64,000 bases of DNA from the NCBI GenBank assembly GCA_016709865.1, contig JADJLX010000005.1:558001-622000 (forward strand), given 5' to 3'. This stretch comes from Bacteroidales bacterium (GTDB lineage: Bacteria; Bacteroidota; Bacteroidia; Bacteroidales; VadinHA17). The notes beneath the pieces were generated by a model. The model saw only the letters and a list, made by a program, of their open reading frames with translations, did not search any database and was not told the DNA's origin. Made by a program: the position numbers and the translations under genes. Below, one piece after another: positions 62,485-64,000 of this stretch (the stretch's first letter is position 1; each line of letters begins with the position of its first letter).

Positions 62485-64000
62485 GTTCGAGCTGGTTCTT
62501 TACCAGATTATAGTATGCTCCTCTATTGGCAATAAGAGATTCATGTGATCCTGATTCAATTATACGTCCACTATCGAGAACTACAATCTTGTCGGCATTT
62601 CTTACTGTACTCAATCTGTGAGCAACAATAATAACTGTTTTTCCTTCAAAAAAAGAGGCAAGGTTTTCCACTATAGCCTTTTCATTATTGGCGTCAAGCG
62701 AATTCGTGGCTTCATCAAATAAAATGATATCAGGATTCTTGTATATAACTCTTGCGATTAATAAGCGCTGTTTTTGTCCTTCACTCAGTCCGTGACCGTT
62801 TGCACCTATTTTCGTATTATATCCCAGCGGCAGTGATTCCACAAATATTCTTATATTGGCTATATCTGCTGCCTGAACAAGGCGTTCTTCGTTAATCTCC
62901 TCCGTTCCCGGAGCAATATTGTAAGCAATTGTATCGGAAAAAAGAAAACCATCCTGCATAACGGCCCCTACTCTTTCGCGCCAGACTCTGAGACTAAGAT
63001 TAGATAACCTGGTGTCGCCGATCAGAATCTCTCCACTTACTGGCTGATAAAATCCAAGCAACATTTTCAGAAGTGTAGTTTTTCCGCTTCCGCTTGTTCC
63101 GACTATTGCTGTCACTTTGTTCTCTTCAATGTAAAGGTCAACATCTTTCAGTGCATAAGGTGAACGCGGACCTTCGTACTGATATGAAAGATTATTGATA
63201 TAGATATCCTTCTTATCAGGCAGTTTCCGGACTTTCAAAGATGAATCAGGCTCCTCCTCATCAAGATCATGAACTTCAGATAGCCTGTCGAGACTCATTT
63301 TAGCATCCTGTGACATCCTGAAGAAACTAATTATCTGGCTCAGGGGCACGTTGAGCTGTCCGATAATGAACTGGACAGCAAGCATCATACCAAGTGTCAT
63401 ATCTGATTTAAGCACTGCGGTTGCTGCTGTAATCGTTATAAGGATGTTTGTAATTTCATTTATAAATGTTGCACCGGCTGACTGATACTGAATTAAACTT
63501 AATCCTCTGACTTTTAGCTTGAAGAGAGTAGCCTGGAGTTTCTCCCAATCCCATCGTGTACTCAACTCACTCTGAGTGAGCTTTATCTCCTGCATACCAT
63601 TTACAATATTTATCAGTTTGCTGCCGGATTTTGACATAAGCTTGAACCTCTGATGATCGAGTCTCGCCCTTGAATTCATAAAAAGTGAAACCCATCCGAT
63701 ATACAGCAGTGAACCTAAGGCAAAAATCAGTAGTATTTTAGTACTGTAGATAGCGAGTACAATACCAAAAATGATCAGGTTAAAGAAGGAGAATAAGATA
63801 TTCAGGCTGGTTGAGGTCAGAAATTCTTCGATTCGGTTATTGTCTTCAATTCTCTGAAGAATATCTCCGGTAAGTTTGGAATCAAAGAAGGAAACAGGAA
63901 GGGCCATTAGTTTTTGCAGAAACCCTGACAATATTGCAACATTAACCCTGGTACCAATATGCAGTAATAGCCATCCACGTATAAACTCAACTGACATTCT
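62474..64000 (-). CDS. ABC exporter of the peptidase/bacteriocin type (5' end outside window)
   Basis: Half-size ABC exporter; the frame is open to the window edge, so the N-terminus is missing. The visible 508 codons hold a transmembrane domain of about 270 residues (FFDSKLTGDILQRIEDNNRIEEFL is the ABC exporter coupling-type sequence), then an ATPase with Walker A GTSGSGKT, signature LSEGQKQRLLIARV and Walker B DIILFDEAT. The sequence style matches peptidase-containing bacteriocin exporters (C39 domain upstream), but that domain would lie beyond 64000 and cannot be confirmed. Coupled to HlyD. Confidence 0.85.
   Translation of the reverse strand, partial: RMSVEFIRGWLLLHIGTRVNVAILSGFLQKLMALPVSFFDSKLTGDILQRIEDNNRIEEFLTSTSLNILFSFFNLIIFGIVLAIYSTKILLIFALGSLLYIGWVSLFMNSRARLDHQRFKLMSKSGSKLINIVNGMQEIKLTQSELSTRWDWEKLQATLFKLKVRGLSLIQYQSAGATFINEITNILITITAATAVLKSDMTLGMMLAVQFIIGQLNVPLSQIISFFRMSQDAKMSLDRLSEVHDLDEEEPDSSLKVRKLPDKKDIYINNLSYQYEGPRSPYALKDVDLYIEENKVTAIVGTSGSGKTTLLKMLLGFYQPVSGEILIGDTRLSNLSLRVWRERVGAVMQDGFLFSDTIAYNIAPGTEEINEERLVQAADIANIRIFVESLPLGYNTKIGANGHGLSEGQKQRLLIARVIYKNPDIILFDEATNSLDANNEKAIVENLASFFEGKTVIIVAHRLSTVRNADKIVVLDSGRIIESGSHESLIANRGAYYNLVKNQLELGH

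Overview
The window looks like a chromosomal segment of a Bacteroidetes bacterium, most likely in the Bacteroidales/Marinilabiliales area. The reasons are a full moxR-DUF58-batABCDE aerotolerance operon, a TonB-dependent B12 receptor with a BtuG-like lipoprotein, DUF349, DUF4105 and DUF5106-type proteins, -7 boxes of the form TAnnTTTG, and many Cys-lipobox proteins. Placement at genus level is not possible by reading. Both ends cut genes: rhaT on the left and an ABC exporter on the right.

Layout. 1-3.7 kb: rhamnose symporter (partial) divergent from a GH78 alpha-L-rhamnosidase that carries one frameshift. 3.9-8.2 kb: EamA transporter, ArfB ribosome rescue hydrolase, MATE and MFS exporters. 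8.7-12.3 kb: a four-gene cassette of lysine 2,3-aminomutase, two different Ddl-like ATP-grasp ligases and a small DUF486 membrane protein; this is the best candidate for an undescribed pathway. 12.4-13.8 kb: CYTH protein, a possible small RNA, uracil-DNA glycosylase. 13.8-18.7 kb: a molybdopterin oxidoreductase without a Tat signal, a DmsB-DmsC fusion, a PLP sulfur-amino-acid lyase and a lipoprotein. 18.8-27.5 kb: the Bat operon. 27.9-33.5 kb: DUF4105 membrane protein, an outer-membrane barrel with POTRA, a TIM-barrel glycosidase-like protein, a lipoprotein hydrolase, a site-2 protease, tRNA-Arg(UCU). 34-38.6 kb: AraC regulator and two tandem LeuC-LeuD fusion hydro-lyases. 38.7-38.9 kb: a 6S-like RNA. 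39.1-44.6 kb: BioG-like esterase, YihY/BrkB protein, ComB phosphatase, glycosyltransferase, thioredoxin-like protein. 44.6-51.1 kb: a cobalamin-riboswitch-controlled B12 uptake operon (btuB, btuG-like, btuF, btuC, btuD). 51.2-60.7 kb: transglutaminase-like lipoprotein with LacI regulator, YidC with a TPR-like insert, CTP synthase, DUF349 protein. 61-64 kb: a 59-residue membrane micro-protein, then an HlyD/ABC exporter pair.

The spacers hold several dispersed palindromic repeat families. The most striking are two copies of a nested palindrome (27.7 kb and 33.8 kb), with 20-22 bp perfect inner arms and about 30 bp outer arms. Others are the AACCACAAAGG-type hairpins, GAGACGC hairpins touching a stop codon, and a ten-unit heptamer array inside the KamA/ATP-grasp cassette.
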